DNA from: Pseudomonas sp. Leaf48
Lineage (GTDB): Bacteria; Pseudomonadota; Gammaproteobacteria; Pseudomonadales; Pseudomonadaceae
Direction of reading: 5' to 3'
NCBI RefSeq assembly: GCF_001421885.1
Contig: NZ_LMLH01000011.1
Coordinates: 44,648 to 108,647 of the forward strand
Length of the DNA: 64,000 nt
Shown here piece after piece: positions 44,661 to 54,565 of this stretch. The notes beneath the pieces are model-generated. The model did not search any database, was not told the origin of the DNA, and saw only the letters and a list, made by a program, of their open reading frames with translations. Both the position numbers and the translations under genes were made by a program. Numbering within the stretch: position 1 is the stretch's first letter; every line of letters starts with the position of its first letter.

Positions 44661-46691
44661 GTGAAGAGCTTGCTCTATCCCGCTGTCGCTCTGATGAACC
44701 GCCTGAGCTTCGGCATGAAGTTCAGCCTGATCAGCGTGCTGTTCCTGGTGCCGATGCTGGTGACCAACTTTTATCTGGTGCGCGACTCTTATCGCGAATT
44801 CCAGGGCACGCGGGTCGAACTGCAGAGCCTCGATCTGTTGGGCAGCAGCCTGACGCTACGCCGCGATCTGGAAACCCTGAACAATCTGGTGCAAATCAAT
44901 GTCATCCTTGGCCAGTCCGGCAAAGGCGGCAATGTCGAATCGAAAATCAGCCCCCTGGAACAAAACATTCTGGCCCGTCTGCAAGGTCTGGCGGCGACGA
45001 CCACCGACCCGGAGCAGATCGCGGCGTTCGATGGCAAGCGCGATGAAATGATCGCCGCATTCAAGGCCCAGCAAACAGAAAGCTCCCTGCAAAGCAAAAG
45101 TGCGCTCATCGGCAAACTGGTAGGCAGCGCGCAGATTTTCAGCCAGGTCATCACCAGCCAGGCCGGCCTGAGTCGCGACAACCAGAGCGATATGCGCCAG
45201 CTGAGCGAACTGGTGACCCTGGTCACCCCTCGTGTCACCCAGATGATCGGCGAAGGCCGGGCGATGGGGTCTTATTCGATGGGACAGGGTTTCCTCAACT
45301 CGGCATCGAGTACCCGATTCGATGAATTGCTGGCGCAAATAGAAAAGCTTCAGGCTGAGTACGGCCTGAAGTTGCAGGACTCCCTTGGCTCCAGCGCCGC
45401 CGCGCGCGATGCGTTGGCCGCTCAGGCCGAAAGCAGCCGGGCGTCCTTGAAAAAGGCCAGCGAGCTGTTCGAGGAGCAGGTGGTGATGGCTGACACCCTG
45501 GATGCGCCTTGGCAGGGGTTTTATGATCAGGCCAGCGCCCTGATGGACCAGACCTACCAACTCAATGAAGCAGTGCTGAAGTTTCTCGGTCCTCAGCTGC
45601 AACAACGGCTGGATCAGAACCGTACGCACATGATTCTGCAAGCCGTGGCGCTGTCCGTCGTCTTCGTGCTGATCTTTTACCTTTACGGTGGCTTCTATGC
45701 CTCGACCCGCACCACGCTCAAGCGTCTGGGGGCAGTGATGGACAAGGTGGCTGCGGGCGACATGACCGCAACCTTCAGCGCCGACAGCCGGGACGAACTG
45801 GGTGAGTTGGGCGAGGTGTTCAACGGCACCGTGAAGAAAATCCATGACCTGATCGAACGGGTAGGGCAGACCGTCACAGAAGTCGAGCGCCAGGCCGGAC
45901 AAGTAGAAAATGTCTCGGCCCAGAGCAACCAGGCCGTCGCCGGCCAGCGCACGCAGATCGAGCAAGTGGCGACTGCCATGAACCAGATGTCGGCCACTTC
46001 CCTGGAGGTGGCGCGCAGTGCCGCCGCTGCGGTGAGCAGTGCCCACAGCGTCAACGACGAAACCATCAGTGGCCGTGGCCTGGTGCAATCCCAGCAGGGC
46101 AGCATTGCCGCCCTGGCCAGCGAAATCGATCAATCGGTGCAGGTGATCAATCAACTGGCCAGTGACAGCCAGTCGATCAGTCGCGTGCTGGAAGTGATCA
46201 AGAGCATCGCCGAGCAGACCAACCTGCTGGCGCTCAACGCCGCGATTGAAGCCGCCAGGGCCGGTGAGCAGGGCCGTGGTTTCGCAGTGGTGGCGGACGA
46301 GGTCCGGACTCTGGCCAAGCGCACCCAGCAGTCGACCGAAGAAATCGAGCAGATGATCGTCAAGCTCCACAGCGGTGTCGGCGCGGCAGTGAAGGCCATG
46401 GGCATCAGTCATGAGATGGCCAGTGGTACGGTCGGGCAGTCGGAGAAGGTCCAGCGGGCGCTGGAAAACATTCTCGGTGCGGTCGGCATGATCGTTGACC
46501 AGAACCAGCAAATCGCCGCTGCGGTGGAGCAGCAGACTGCCGTGGCTCACGACATCGACCAGAACATTGTCGAAATCAACCGGGCCGGCGAGCGAACCGC
46601 CGAAGGTGCACACCACACCGAGGACGCCAGCCGTGCATTGTCGGCTCAGGTGGTGGAGTTGAAGCAATTGATCAGTGCGTTCCGGGTCTGA
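44661..46691 (+). CDS. Methyl-accepting chemotaxis protein
   Basis: The GTG at 44661 (MKSLLYPAVALMNRLSFGMK) after GGAG gives 676 residues; an upstream ATG at 44598 lacks a good site. TM1 is near residues 20-40, a long helical periplasmic domain follows, TM2 lies near 330-350, then a HAMP domain and a signalling coiled coil with the hairpin tip SIAEQTNLLALNAAIEAARA. It should control the flagellar motor through CheA/CheW. The ligand is unknown. It sits between ampE and speC homologues in P. aeruginosa, so it is the probable PA4520 orthologue. Confidence 0.93.
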   Translation: MKSLLYPAVALMNRLSFGMKFSLISVLFLVPMLVTNFYLVRDSYREFQGTRVELQSLDLLGSSLTLRRDLETLNNLVQINVILGQSGKGGNVESKISPLEQNILARLQGLAATTTDPEQIAAFDGKRDEMIAAFKAQQTESSLQSKSALIGKLVGSAQIFSQVITSQAGLSRDNQSDMRQLSELVTLVTPRVTQMIGEGRAMGSYSMGQGFLNSASSTRFDELLAQIEKLQAEYGLKLQDSLGSSAAARDALAAQAESSRASLKKASELFEEQVVMADTLDAPWQGFYDQASALMDQTYQLNEAVLKFLGPQLQQRLDQNRTHMILQAVALSVVFVLIFYLYGGFYASTRTTLKRLGAVMDKVAAGDMTATFSADSRDELGELGEVFNGTVKKIHDLIERVGQTVTEVERQAGQVENVSAQSNQAVAGQRTQIEQVATAMNQMSATSLEVARSAAAAVSSAHSVNDETISGRGLVQSQQGSIAALASEIDQSVQVINQLASDSQSISRVLEVIKSIAEQTNLLALNAAIEAARAGEQGRGFAVVADEVRTLAKRTQQSTEEIEQMIVKLHSGVGAAVKAMGISHEMASGTVGQSEKVQRALENILGAVGMIVDQNQQIAAAVEQQTAVAHDIDQNIVEINRAGERTAEGAHHTEDASRALSAQVVELKQLISAFRV

Positions 46692-46727
46692 AGCACACCC
46701 TTGTTCACAAGGTTTTTTTGTCAGTGC

Positions 46728-47504
46728 TTACCAGTTGAACAGCTCGCGTGCATTGGCGGTACTGGCCGCCGCGAGCTGCTCTGGTGTGATCGCCATGATT
46801 TGAGCCAGCGCCTCGCAAATCGCCGGCAAATGCGCCGGGCTGTTGCGTTGCCCGGGGAACATGGCGGGCGCCATGTCTGGTGAATCGGTTTCCAGCACTA
46901 CCGACTCCAGCGGCAGCTCGGCCAGCACGCGATGCATGCGCAGCGCCTGGGGCCAGGTCGCGGCACCGCCAAGGCCGAGCTTGAAGCCAAGCTTGATGTA
47001 CTCGCGGGCTTCTTCCTTGCTGCCGGCAAACGCATGGATGATCCCGGCGCGTTTCAGGCGAAAGCGTTTGAGCGAGGCAATCACCGCCGCATGGCTGCGC
47101 CGCACGTGGATCAAGGCTGGAAGGTTGAAGTCATTCGCCAGTTGCAGTTGCGCATCGAACAGCCCTTGCTGGCGTTCGCGATCCAGGGTTTCGATGAAGT
47201 AGTCCAGGCCGATCTCGCCGACCGCACACAATTGCCGATGGCCGGCCAGGCGCGTCAGCCAGGCGCCGAGTTCGCTCAAGTCCTCAGGGCGATGCTCGTT
47301 CAGGTACACCGGGTGCAGACCGAAGGCGGCGTGCAGGTCGGGATCGCTCTGCGCCAGCTCCCAGACCCGTTGCCAATTGCCCTGATAAACCCCCAGTACC
47401 ACGATTCGCCGCACCCCGAGGGCGCGACTGGCGCTCAGCAACGCCTGACGATCAGCGTCGAAGTCCGGGAAATCCAGATGGGTGTGGGTGTCGATCAGCT
47501 CCAC
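46728..47504 (-). CDS. tatD: TatD-family metal-dependent hydrolase
   Basis: The 258-residue TIM-barrel protein starts MELIDTHTHLDFPDFDADRQ with the metal-binding HxH. It also shows CAVGEIGLDYFI, LPALIHVRRSH, GIIHAFAGSKEEA and VLETDSPDMAP, the full TatD ligand set. Members are DNases that act in repair or DNA turnover. It begins 3 bp after fruR, so it is in one transcript with that regulator. Confidence 0.93.
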   Translation of the reverse strand: MELIDTHTHLDFPDFDADRQALLSASRALGVRRIVVLGVYQGNWQRVWELAQSDPDLHAAFGLHPVYLNEHRPEDLSELGAWLTRLAGHRQLCAVGEIGLDYFIETLDRERQQGLFDAQLQLANDFNLPALIHVRRSHAAVIASLKRFRLKRAGIIHAFAGSKEEAREYIKLGFKLGLGGAATWPQALRMHRVLAELPLESVVLETDSPDMAPAMFPGQRNSPAHLPAICEALAQIMAITPEQLAAASTANARELFNW

Positions 47505-47507
47505 GAT

Positions 47508-48503
47508 TCATTCCTGGCGAATACGCTGTTTGAAGGTTCGCGCGATGGCTTGTACACCGGGTTGGTAATCGGACTGTTCGATCGCCGCCAGGGCCAGGGC
47601 CAGCGCCTTGTCAGCGATCAGTTGGTGTTGCTGGGCCATGGCATTGACCGGCAGGGGCAGGAAGTCCAGCAACTGAGTGTCGCCGAAAGTGCCAAGACGC
47701 AGCCGGCGGTTTTTCAGCGGGAAGTCATGCAGGGCATCGAACACGCCCTGGAGCAATACGTAGGATGTAGTGATCAACGCCTCGGGCAAATGACCCAGGC
47801 GCCGCAACAAATCTTCCATCAATTGCTTGCCGCACTCACGGCTGAAGGACTCGCCTTCTTCGATCAGCACGTCCCCTTTGAAGCCATTGAGAGCTTGCTT
47901 GAAACCGGCGGCGCGTTCCTGGCTGATGCTCAGGTCGGGGCGGGCACCAATGAGCACGATCTGCTTGGGTAATGGCTCCAGCAGGCTGCGAGTCAGTTGC
48001 AGGCTGGCCTCGCGGTCGTCGCTGATCACCGAGCAGAAATGCTCGGGCTCCATGACCCGGTCGATGGCAATGATCGGCATGCCCTTGGCTTGCAATTGGC
48101 GATAACTGTCGTCGCTTGCCGGCAGGCAACTGGCGACGATCAGCGCATCGCAGCGGCGTGCGCGGAACAGTTTGAGCAACTGCAGTTCGCTGTCCGGCGC
48201 GTCGTCGGAGCTGGCGATCAACAGCTGATAACCCCGGGCTCGCGCACCTTGCTCAAGCAATTTGGCGATGCGTGCGTAACTGGGGTTTTCCAGATCCGGC
48301 AGAATGAAACCCAATGTGCGCGTATGCCGGCTACGTAAGCCGGCGGCCTGGGGATTAGGTGTGAAGCCATGTTGCTCGACGACCGCGCGAACACGTTCGA
48401 CCGTGGCGCTGCTGATGCGCTGCTGTTCGGCTTTGCCATTGATGACATAGCTGGCGGTGGTAACGGACACACCGGCCAACTGGGCAATATCACTGAGTTT
48501 CAA
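47508..48503 (-). CDS. fruR: LacI-family fructose repressor FruR (Cra)
   Basis: The 331-residue protein has a LacI-type helix-turn-helix at residues 1-50 (MKLSDIAQLAGVSVTTASYVI, hinge helix ISSATVERV) and a periplasmic-binding-like effector domain (TLGFILPDLENPSYARIAK). Pseudomonad FruR responds to fructose-1-phosphate and mainly controls the fru operon, unlike the global E. coli Cra. It is divergent from fruB, and a matching operator lies between them. Confidence 0.96.
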   Translation of the reverse strand: MKLSDIAQLAGVSVTTASYVINGKAEQQRISSATVERVRAVVEQHGFTPNPQAAGLRSRHTRTLGFILPDLENPSYARIAKLLEQGARARGYQLLIASSDDAPDSELQLLKLFRARRCDALIVASCLPASDDSYRQLQAKGMPIIAIDRVMEPEHFCSVISDDREASLQLTRSLLEPLPKQIVLIGARPDLSISQERAAGFKQALNGFKGDVLIEEGESFSRECGKQLMEDLLRRLGHLPEALITTSYVLLQGVFDALHDFPLKNRRLRLGTFGDTQLLDFLPLPVNAMAQQHQLIADKALALALAAIEQSDYQPGVQAIARTFKQRIRQE

Positions 48504-48648
48504 CCCGCTGTTTCCTTGTTTTTTCGAGCTTGCCTCGACATTTTCGTCAATCCTACCCGATTCAGGCAGACGACCCTTGTCGTAACGCAGCCGACAAGTA
48601 GGACTTCAAGGATGGATCATTATCGAGTAACGTGCCATTCATTATAGA

Positions 48649-48660
48649 TTAAACGTTTCA
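48649..48660. promoter_or_regulatory. FruR operator
   Basis: TTAAACGTTTCA has the symmetric core AAACGTTT and equals the FruR site I recall for the P. putida fruB promoter. It is about 130 bp before fruB and 145 bp before fruR, so it could control both directions. Confidence 0.82.
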
Positions 48661-48792
48661 GCAAGCGTATTTTAGGGGTTTATCCCTTTTGTCGGTTCTG
48701 CCCGTGCAACCGCCAAAAGAGTTGGCAAAAACGCCAAGGCTGATTCACTCAAAACAATACCTGGCGCCCCAAGGGGCCAAAAAGGAGAAAGC

Positions 48793-51654
48793 ATGCTCGA
48801 GCTCACTATTGAGCAGATATCCATGGGCCAGTCGGCTGTGGATAAGTCCGCTGCATTGCAACTGCTGGCCAGTCACCTGGTCGCTGACGGCCTGGTGGAC
48901 GAAGGGTATCTCGCCGGGCTGCAAGCGCGGGAAGCCCAGGGCTCGACCTTTCTCGGTCAAGGTATTGCCATCCCCCACGGTACCCCGCAAACCCGCGATC
49001 AGGTGTTCACCACCGGCGTGCGCTTGATGCAGTTTCCCGAAGGCGTGGACTGGGGCGACGGCCACATCGTCTATCTGGCAATCGGCATTGCCGCCAAATC
49101 CGACGAGCATCTGCGCCTGCTGCAATTGCTCACTCGCGCCCTTGGTGAGACCGACCTCGGCCAGGCTCTGCGCCGTGCCGGTTCTGCGCAAGCGCTGCTG
49201 AAACTGCTGCAAGGCGCGCCGCAGGAATTGGCGCTGGATGCACAAATGATCGGCCTGGGTGTGTCGGCCGAAGATTTCGAAGAACTGGTCTGGCGTGGCG
49301 CGCGCCTGTTGCGTCAAGCCGATTGCGTGAGCAACGGTTTCTCTGCCGTGTTGCAGCAGGTCGAAGCGCTGCCTCTGGGTGATGGCTTGTGGTGGTTGCA
49401 CAGCGAACAAACGGTGAAACGTCCTGGCCTGGCCTTCGTTACGCCGGATAAACCATTGCGTTACCTCGGGCAGCCGCTGAACGGGTTGTTCTGCCTGGCC
49501 AGCCTCGGCGAAGCCCATCAGGCATTGCTTGAACGCCTGTGCGCGCTGCTGATTGAAGGGCGCGGCAACGAATTGGGGCGCGCCACCACCCGCCGCCATG
49601 TGCTGGAAGTCCTCGGTGGCGAGCTGCCCGCAGACTGGCCGAGTGCGCGCATTGCGCTGGCCAACGCCCATGGTCTGCACGCCCGCCCGGCGAAAATTCT
49701 CGCGCAACTGGCGAAAGGTTTTGCCGGCGAAATTCGCGTGCGCATCGTCGATGGCCAGGACAGTGCGGTGTCGGTGAAGAGTTTGAGCAAGCTGCTCAGC
49801 CTCGGCGCCCGTCGCGGCCAGGTGCTGGAGTTGATCGCTGAGCCGAGTATCGCTGTCGATGCCTTGCCCGCCTTGATGGCGGCTATCGAAAATGGCCTCG
49901 GTGAAGAAGTCGAACCGTTGCCGCCGGTGAGTCAGCAGCGCGAAACCGTCGCCGACTTCGCCGAAGTGCTGCTGGCCCCGGCGTCGGGTAGCCAGATCCA
50001 GGCCATCGCCGCAGCACCGGGGATCGCCATCGGTCCGGCGCATATTCAGGTGCTGCAAGCCATCGACTATCCGCTGCGCGGAGAGTCAGCCGCGATTGAG
50101 CGCGAGCAACTCAAGCAAGCTTTGGAGCAGGTGCGCCAGGATATTCAGGGTTTGATCGAGCGCAGCAAGGCCAAGGCCATTCGCGAGATCTTCGTCACTC
50201 ACCAGGAAATGCTCGACGACCCGGAGCTGACCGATGAGGTCGACACCCGTCTCAAACAGGGCGAAAGCGCGCAAGCGGCGTGGATGTCGGTCATCGAATT
50301 GGCGGCCAGGCAACAGGAAGCCTTGCAGGATGCCTTGCTTGCCGAGCGCGCCGCGGATCTGCGCGACATAGGGCGTCGTGTACTGGCGCAACTCAGTGGC
50401 ATCGAAACCCCGAGTGAACCGGATCAGCCGTATATTCTGGTGATGGACGAAGTCGGCCCGTCGGACGTGGCACGGCTCGATCCGGCTCGCGTGGCCGGCA
50501 TCCTGACTGCACGGGGTGGCGCCACGGCGCACAGCGCGATCGTCGCCCGAGCGTTGGGCATTCCTGCATTGGTCGGCGCCGGTGCCGCCGTGCTGTTGCT
50601 GGCGCCAGGCACACCGTTGCTGCTCGATGGCCAGCGCGGTCGTCTGCACGTCGATGCCGATGCGGCGACCTTGCAGCGCGCAATCGCCGAGCGCGACAGT
50701 CGCGATCAACGCCTGCAGGAGGCCGCCGCACAACGTCATCAACCAGCGCTGACCAGCGACGGCCATGGTGTCGAAGTGTTCGCCAACCTCGGTGAAAGCG
50801 CCGGGGTTATCGGCGCCGTCGAGCAGGGCGCCGAAGGCATCGGCCTGCTGCGTACAGAACTGATTTTCATGGCCCACCCGCAAGCGCCGGACGAAGCGAC
50901 CCAGGAAGCCGAGTACCGGCGTGTCCTCGATGGCCTGGCCGGGCGGCCGCTGGTGGTGCGTACACTTGACGTCGGTGGCGACAAGCCGCTGCCGTACTGG
51001 CCGATCGCCAAGGAGGAAAACCCGTTCCTCGGCGTACGAGGCATTCGCCTGACCCTGCAGCGTCCGCAGATCATGGAGGTGCAACTGCGCGCGCTGCTGC
51101 GGGCCGCCGACAACCGGCCCCTGCGCATTATGTTCCCCATGGTCGGCAGCATGGACGAGTGGCGCCAGGCCCGGGACATGACCGAACGCTTGCGCAAGGA
51201 AATCCCGGTCGCCGACCTGCAGTTGGGGATTATGATTGAAGTGCCGTCGGCAGCGCTGCTGGCGCCAGTCCTGGCCAGGGAAGTCGACTTTTTCAGTATC
51301 GGCACCAATGACCTGACGCAATACACCTTGGCCATCGATCGTGGTCATCCGACGCTCTCGGCCCAGGCCGACGGGCTTCATCCGGCGGTGTTGCAACTGA
51401 TCGACATCACCGTGCGCGCAGCCCATGCCAACGGCAAGTGGGTCGGTGTGTGCGGTGAGCTGGCGGCCGACCCGCTGGCAGTGCCGGTACTGGTCGGGCT
51501 GGGGGTGGATGAACTCAGTGTGTCCGCGCGCAGCATCGCCGAGGTCAAGGCGCGGATTCGCGAACTCAGCCTTGCCCGTACACAAGTGCTTGCCCAGCAG
51601 GCTCTGGCCGTGGGCAGCGCCAACGAAGTGCGCGCATTAGTGGAGGCTCTGTAA
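48793..51654 (+). CDS. fruB: Fructose PTS multiphosphoryl transfer protein (EIIA-HPr-EI)
   Basis: The 953-residue protein fuses three PTS modules. EIIA-Fru (about 1-145) has its phospho-His in GIAIPHGTPQTRD. HPr (about 285-370) has NAHGLHARPAKILAQ and the serine helix SVKSLSKLL. Enzyme I (about 400-950) has the phospho-His in RGGATAHSAIVARALG, the PEP site VGGDKPLPYWPIAKEENP and FFSIGTNDLTQYTLAIDRGH. It carries phosphate from PEP to FruA. Its stop overlaps the fruK start by one base (TAATG). Confidence 0.98.
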   Translation: MLELTIEQISMGQSAVDKSAALQLLASHLVADGLVDEGYLAGLQAREAQGSTFLGQGIAIPHGTPQTRDQVFTTGVRLMQFPEGVDWGDGHIVYLAIGIAAKSDEHLRLLQLLTRALGETDLGQALRRAGSAQALLKLLQGAPQELALDAQMIGLGVSAEDFEELVWRGARLLRQADCVSNGFSAVLQQVEALPLGDGLWWLHSEQTVKRPGLAFVTPDKPLRYLGQPLNGLFCLASLGEAHQALLERLCALLIEGRGNELGRATTRRHVLEVLGGELPADWPSARIALANAHGLHARPAKILAQLAKGFAGEIRVRIVDGQDSAVSVKSLSKLLSLGARRGQVLELIAEPSIAVDALPALMAAIENGLGEEVEPLPPVSQQRETVADFAEVLLAPASGSQIQAIAAAPGIAIGPAHIQVLQAIDYPLRGESAAIEREQLKQALEQVRQDIQGLIERSKAKAIREIFVTHQEMLDDPELTDEVDTRLKQGESAQAAWMSVIELAARQQEALQDALLAERAADLRDIGRRVLAQLSGIETPSEPDQPYILVMDEVGPSDVARLDPARVAGILTARGGATAHSAIVARALGIPALVGAGAAVLLLAPGTPLLLDGQRGRLHVDADAATLQRAIAERDSRDQRLQEAAAQRHQPALTSDGHGVEVFANLGESAGVIGAVEQGAEGIGLLRTELIFMAHPQAPDEATQEAEYRRVLDGLAGRPLVVRTLDVGGDKPLPYWPIAKEENPFLGVRGIRLTLQRPQIMEVQLRALLRAADNRPLRIMFPMVGSMDEWRQARDMTERLRKEIPVADLQLGIMIEVPSAALLAPVLAREVDFFSIGTNDLTQYTLAIDRGHPTLSAQADGLHPAVLQLIDITVRAAHANGKWVGVCGELAADPLAVPVLVGLGVDELSVSARSIAEVKARIRELSLARTQVLAQQALAVGSANEVRALVEAL

Positions 51655-52595
51655 TGGCCCGGATTCTCACCCTGACCCTCAACCCGGCACTCGACCTCAC
51701 GGTTCAGTTACCGCGCCTGGAGCCCGGTCAGGTCAACCGCAGCGACGCCATGCACACTCACGCCGCCGGCAAAGGGGTGAACGTGGCCCAGGTGCTTGCC
51801 GACCTTGGGCATCAGGTGACCGTCAGCGGTTTCCTCGGCGTGGACAACCTGCAAGCGTTCGAAACCCTGTTTGCCAGACGCGGTTTTATCGATGCCTTCA
51901 TCCGGGTTCCCGGTGAAACCCGTACCAACATCAAGCTGGCGGAAAGCGATGGACGCATCACCGATATAAACGGTCTGGGGCCGCGGGTCAGTGCAGCCGC
52001 GCAACAGGCGTTGCTTGATCGACTTGAGCAGATTGCGCCCGGGCACGATGCGGTTGTCGTCGCCGGCAGCCTGCCGCAAGGCGTCAGTGCGCAGTGGCTG
52101 CAGGCGTTGATTGTGCGCTTGAAGGAACTGGGCTTGAACGTCGCCCTCGACACCAGTGGCGAAGCGTTGCGTGCTGGAATCAAGGCGGGTCCGTGGCTGG
52201 TCAAACCCAATAGCGAAGAGCTGGCCCAGGTCCTGGGGTACGGGGTGGTTTCGGTCGCCGCCCAGGCCGATGCGGCTGAGCGTTTGCACGCCCAAGGCAT
52301 CAGGCATGTGGTGATCTCCCACGGTGCCGACGGCGTGAACTGGTTCAGTGTGGGCGCGGCCTTGCATGCCACTCCTCCCAAGGTCGGCGTCGCCAGTACG
52401 GTGGGCGCCGGCGATTCGTTGCTGGCGGGGATGCTCCACGGTTTGCTCAGTGCCGATACGCCTGAGCAAACCCTGCGCACGGCCACGGCGATTGCCGCGC
52501 TGGCCGTCACCCAGATCGGTTTCGGCATTGGCGATGCCGCGCAGCTGGCGCGGCTCGAAAAGGGTGTACGCGTGCGTGCCCTGACAGAACAATAA
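51654..52595 (+). CDS. fruK: 1-phosphofructokinase
   Basis: The 313-residue PfkB-family kinase (MARILTLTLNPALDLTVQLP) has the glycine pair motif HAAGKGVNVAQVLADLG and the C-terminal signature VGAGDSLLAGMLHGL with the catalytic Asp. It phosphorylates fructose-1-phosphate to fructose-1,6-bisphosphate. It is translationally coupled to fruB and 11 bp from fruA. Confidence 0.98.
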   Translation: MARILTLTLNPALDLTVQLPRLEPGQVNRSDAMHTHAAGKGVNVAQVLADLGHQVTVSGFLGVDNLQAFETLFARRGFIDAFIRVPGETRTNIKLAESDGRITDINGLGPRVSAAAQQALLDRLEQIAPGHDAVVVAGSLPQGVSAQWLQALIVRLKELGLNVALDTSGEALRAGIKAGPWLVKPNSEELAQVLGYGVVSVAAQADAAERLHAQGIRHVVISHGADGVNWFSVGAALHATPPKVGVASTVGAGDSLLAGMLHGLLSADTPEQTLRTATAIAALAVTQIGFGIGDAAQLARLEKGVRVRALTEQ

Positions 52596-52606
52596 GAGGG
52601 TTTGTC

Positions 52607-54346
52607 ATGAAGTTAGCCATCGTTACGGCCTGCCCCAACGGCATGGTCACCAGCGTGCTGTGCGCCCGCTTGCTCGATGCGGCGGCCCAGCGTCAGGGCT
52701 GGAGCACCAGTGTCGAAATCAGTGATCCCGCCCACCCTGAGCGTCAAATGTCGGCTGCTACCCTCGAAGGCGCCGAGTGGGTGTTGCTGGTCACCAGCGC
52801 GCCAGTGGATATGTCTCGATTCGTCGGTAAGCGGGTGTTCCAGAGTGCTCCGGCCCAGGCCCTGCACGACGTTGAAGCGGTGTTGCGACGGGGCGCGCAG
52901 GAGGCTCAGGTGTACACGCCTGCCGAAGTCGTCGCCGAGCCGGTAGCCGTTGCGCACAATGCTCCGCGACTGGTTGCGGTTACGGCATGCCCGACCGGCG
53001 TCGCTCACACCTTCATGGCCGCCGAAGCCCTGCAGCAGGCGGCCAAGCGCCTGGGCTATGACCTGCAAGTGGAAACCCAGGGCTCGGTCGGTGCGCGTAA
53101 TCCACTGAGCGCGGAGGCGATCGCCGAGGCCGATGTGGTGTTGCTGGCGGCGGACATCGAGGTCGCCACCGAGCGATTCGCGGGCAAGAAGATCTACCGT
53201 TGCGGTACCGGCATCGCGCTCAAGAATGCCGAAGCGACGCTGAAAAAAGCCTTGGCTGAAGGCAAGCGGGAAAGCGTTTCGAACAGTTCCCAAGGGCCGA
53301 CCAAGCAAGAGAAGACGGGCGTCTATAAACACCTGTTGACCGGCGTGTCGTTCATGTTGCCGATGGTGGTGGCCGGCGGTCTGATGATCGCCCTGTCGTT
53401 TGTGTTCGGCATCACCGCCTTCAAAGAAGAGGGCACGTTGGCGGCGGCATTGATGCAGATTGGCGGCGACACCGCGTTCAAGTTGATGGTGCCGTTGCTG
53501 GCGGGTTACATCGCTTACTCGATCGCCGATCGTCCTGGCCTCGCGCCGGGCATGATCGGTGGTTTGCTCGCCAGTACCCTGGGCGCCGGTTTCATTGGCG
53601 GGATTGTCGCCGGTTTCCTCGCCGGCTATGCGGCCAAAGCGATCAACAAATATGCGCGGCTGCCGCAGAGCCTTGAAGCGCTGAAACCGATTCTGATCAT
53701 CCCGATGCTGGCCAGCCTGTTCACCGGACTGGTGATGATTTATGTGGTCGGCAAACCGGTGGCGGGGATGCTCGGTGCACTCACGCAGTTTCTCGACAGC
53801 ATGGGCACCACCAATGCCATTTTGCTCGGTGTGCTGTTGGGCGCGATGATGTGCGTCGATCTTGGCGGGCCGATCAACAAGGCGGCGTATGCGTTCTCGG
53901 TCGGCTTGCTGGCGTCGCAGAGTTACGCACCGATGGCCGCGACCATGGCCGCCGGCATGGTGCCACCGATCGGCCTGGGTATCGCCACCTTCATTGCCCG
54001 GCGCAAGTTCGCCCAGACCGAGCGCGAGGCCGGTAAAGCGGCGTTCGTACTGGGGTTGTGCTTCATCTCCGAAGGGGCAATTCCGTTTGCCGCCAAAGAC
54101 CCGCTGCGGGTGATTCCGGCGAGCGTGGCCGGTGGCGCGTTGACCGGTGCGTTGTCGATGTATTTCGGCTGCAAGCTGATGGCGCCCCACGGTGGATTGT
54201 TCGTGCTGGCGATTCCGAATGCGATCAACCATGCGCTGTTGTATCTGTTGGCGATCGTGGCCGGGAGCCTGTTGACGGCGGTGGTGTATGCGCTGGTCAA
54301 GCGGCCTGAGGTGGTGGAGTTGAGCGTAGTGCCCGTCAGCGCCTGA
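52607..54346 (+). CDS. fruA: Fructose PTS permease, EIIBC
   Basis: The 579-residue protein has a duplicated N-terminal IIB region, TACPNGMVTSVLCARLL (about 7-23) and the active one with the phospho-Cys in TACPTGVAHTFMAAEAL (about 125-141). A IIC membrane domain (about 240-575) follows with roughly ten helices and the GMIGGLLASTLGAGFIGGI segment. It imports fructose and releases fructose-1-phosphate inside. The fruB-fruK-fruA order is the standard pseudomonad layout. Confidence 0.98.
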   Translation: MKLAIVTACPNGMVTSVLCARLLDAAAQRQGWSTSVEISDPAHPERQMSAATLEGAEWVLLVTSAPVDMSRFVGKRVFQSAPAQALHDVEAVLRRGAQEAQVYTPAEVVAEPVAVAHNAPRLVAVTACPTGVAHTFMAAEALQQAAKRLGYDLQVETQGSVGARNPLSAEAIAEADVVLLAADIEVATERFAGKKIYRCGTGIALKNAEATLKKALAEGKRESVSNSSQGPTKQEKTGVYKHLLTGVSFMLPMVVAGGLMIALSFVFGITAFKEEGTLAAALMQIGGDTAFKLMVPLLAGYIAYSIADRPGLAPGMIGGLLASTLGAGFIGGIVAGFLAGYAAKAINKYARLPQSLEALKPILIIPMLASLFTGLVMIYVVGKPVAGMLGALTQFLDSMGTTNAILLGVLLGAMMCVDLGGPINKAAYAFSVGLLASQSYAPMAATMAAGMVPPIGLGIATFIARRKFAQTEREAGKAAFVLGLCFISEGAIPFAAKDPLRVIPASVAGGALTGALSMYFGCKLMAPHGGLFVLAIPNAINHALLYLLAIVAGSLLTAVVYALVKRPEVVELSVVPVSA

Positions 54347-54378
54347 TCCTCAAGCCCTGTTGCGGATTCAAAAGCACC

Positions 54379-54554
54379 CCCTCACCCCAGCCCTCTCCCA
54401 GAGGGAGAGGGGGCCGATCGAGTTGTCTGGCGCTATGCATCGACCTGAGAGATCGTGTCGATTATGGATTCGGTACAGCACGCTCAGGCCGCAGTATTTC
54501 CAGAGAAGCCCACGGTCAGTCCCCTCTCCCAGTGGGAGAGGGTTAGGGTGAGGG
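54379..54554. mobile_element. TIR repeat element, copy 1 (one 41-bp internal unit)
   Basis: The 176-bp element is bounded by 21-base terminal inverted repeats (54379-54399 and 54534-54554; 19 of 21 positions match). Each end also folds on itself (CCCTCTCCC against GGGAGAGGG). The C-rich end is a widespread dispersed repeat type in pseudomonads. The inside holds one copy of a 41-bp unit centred on GATTATGGATTCGGTACAGC. No coding capacity is evident, so it is MITE-like. It ends 11 bp beyond the stop of the DUF559 gene. Confidence 0.75.
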
Positions 54555-54565
54555 CCACTGCCGGA

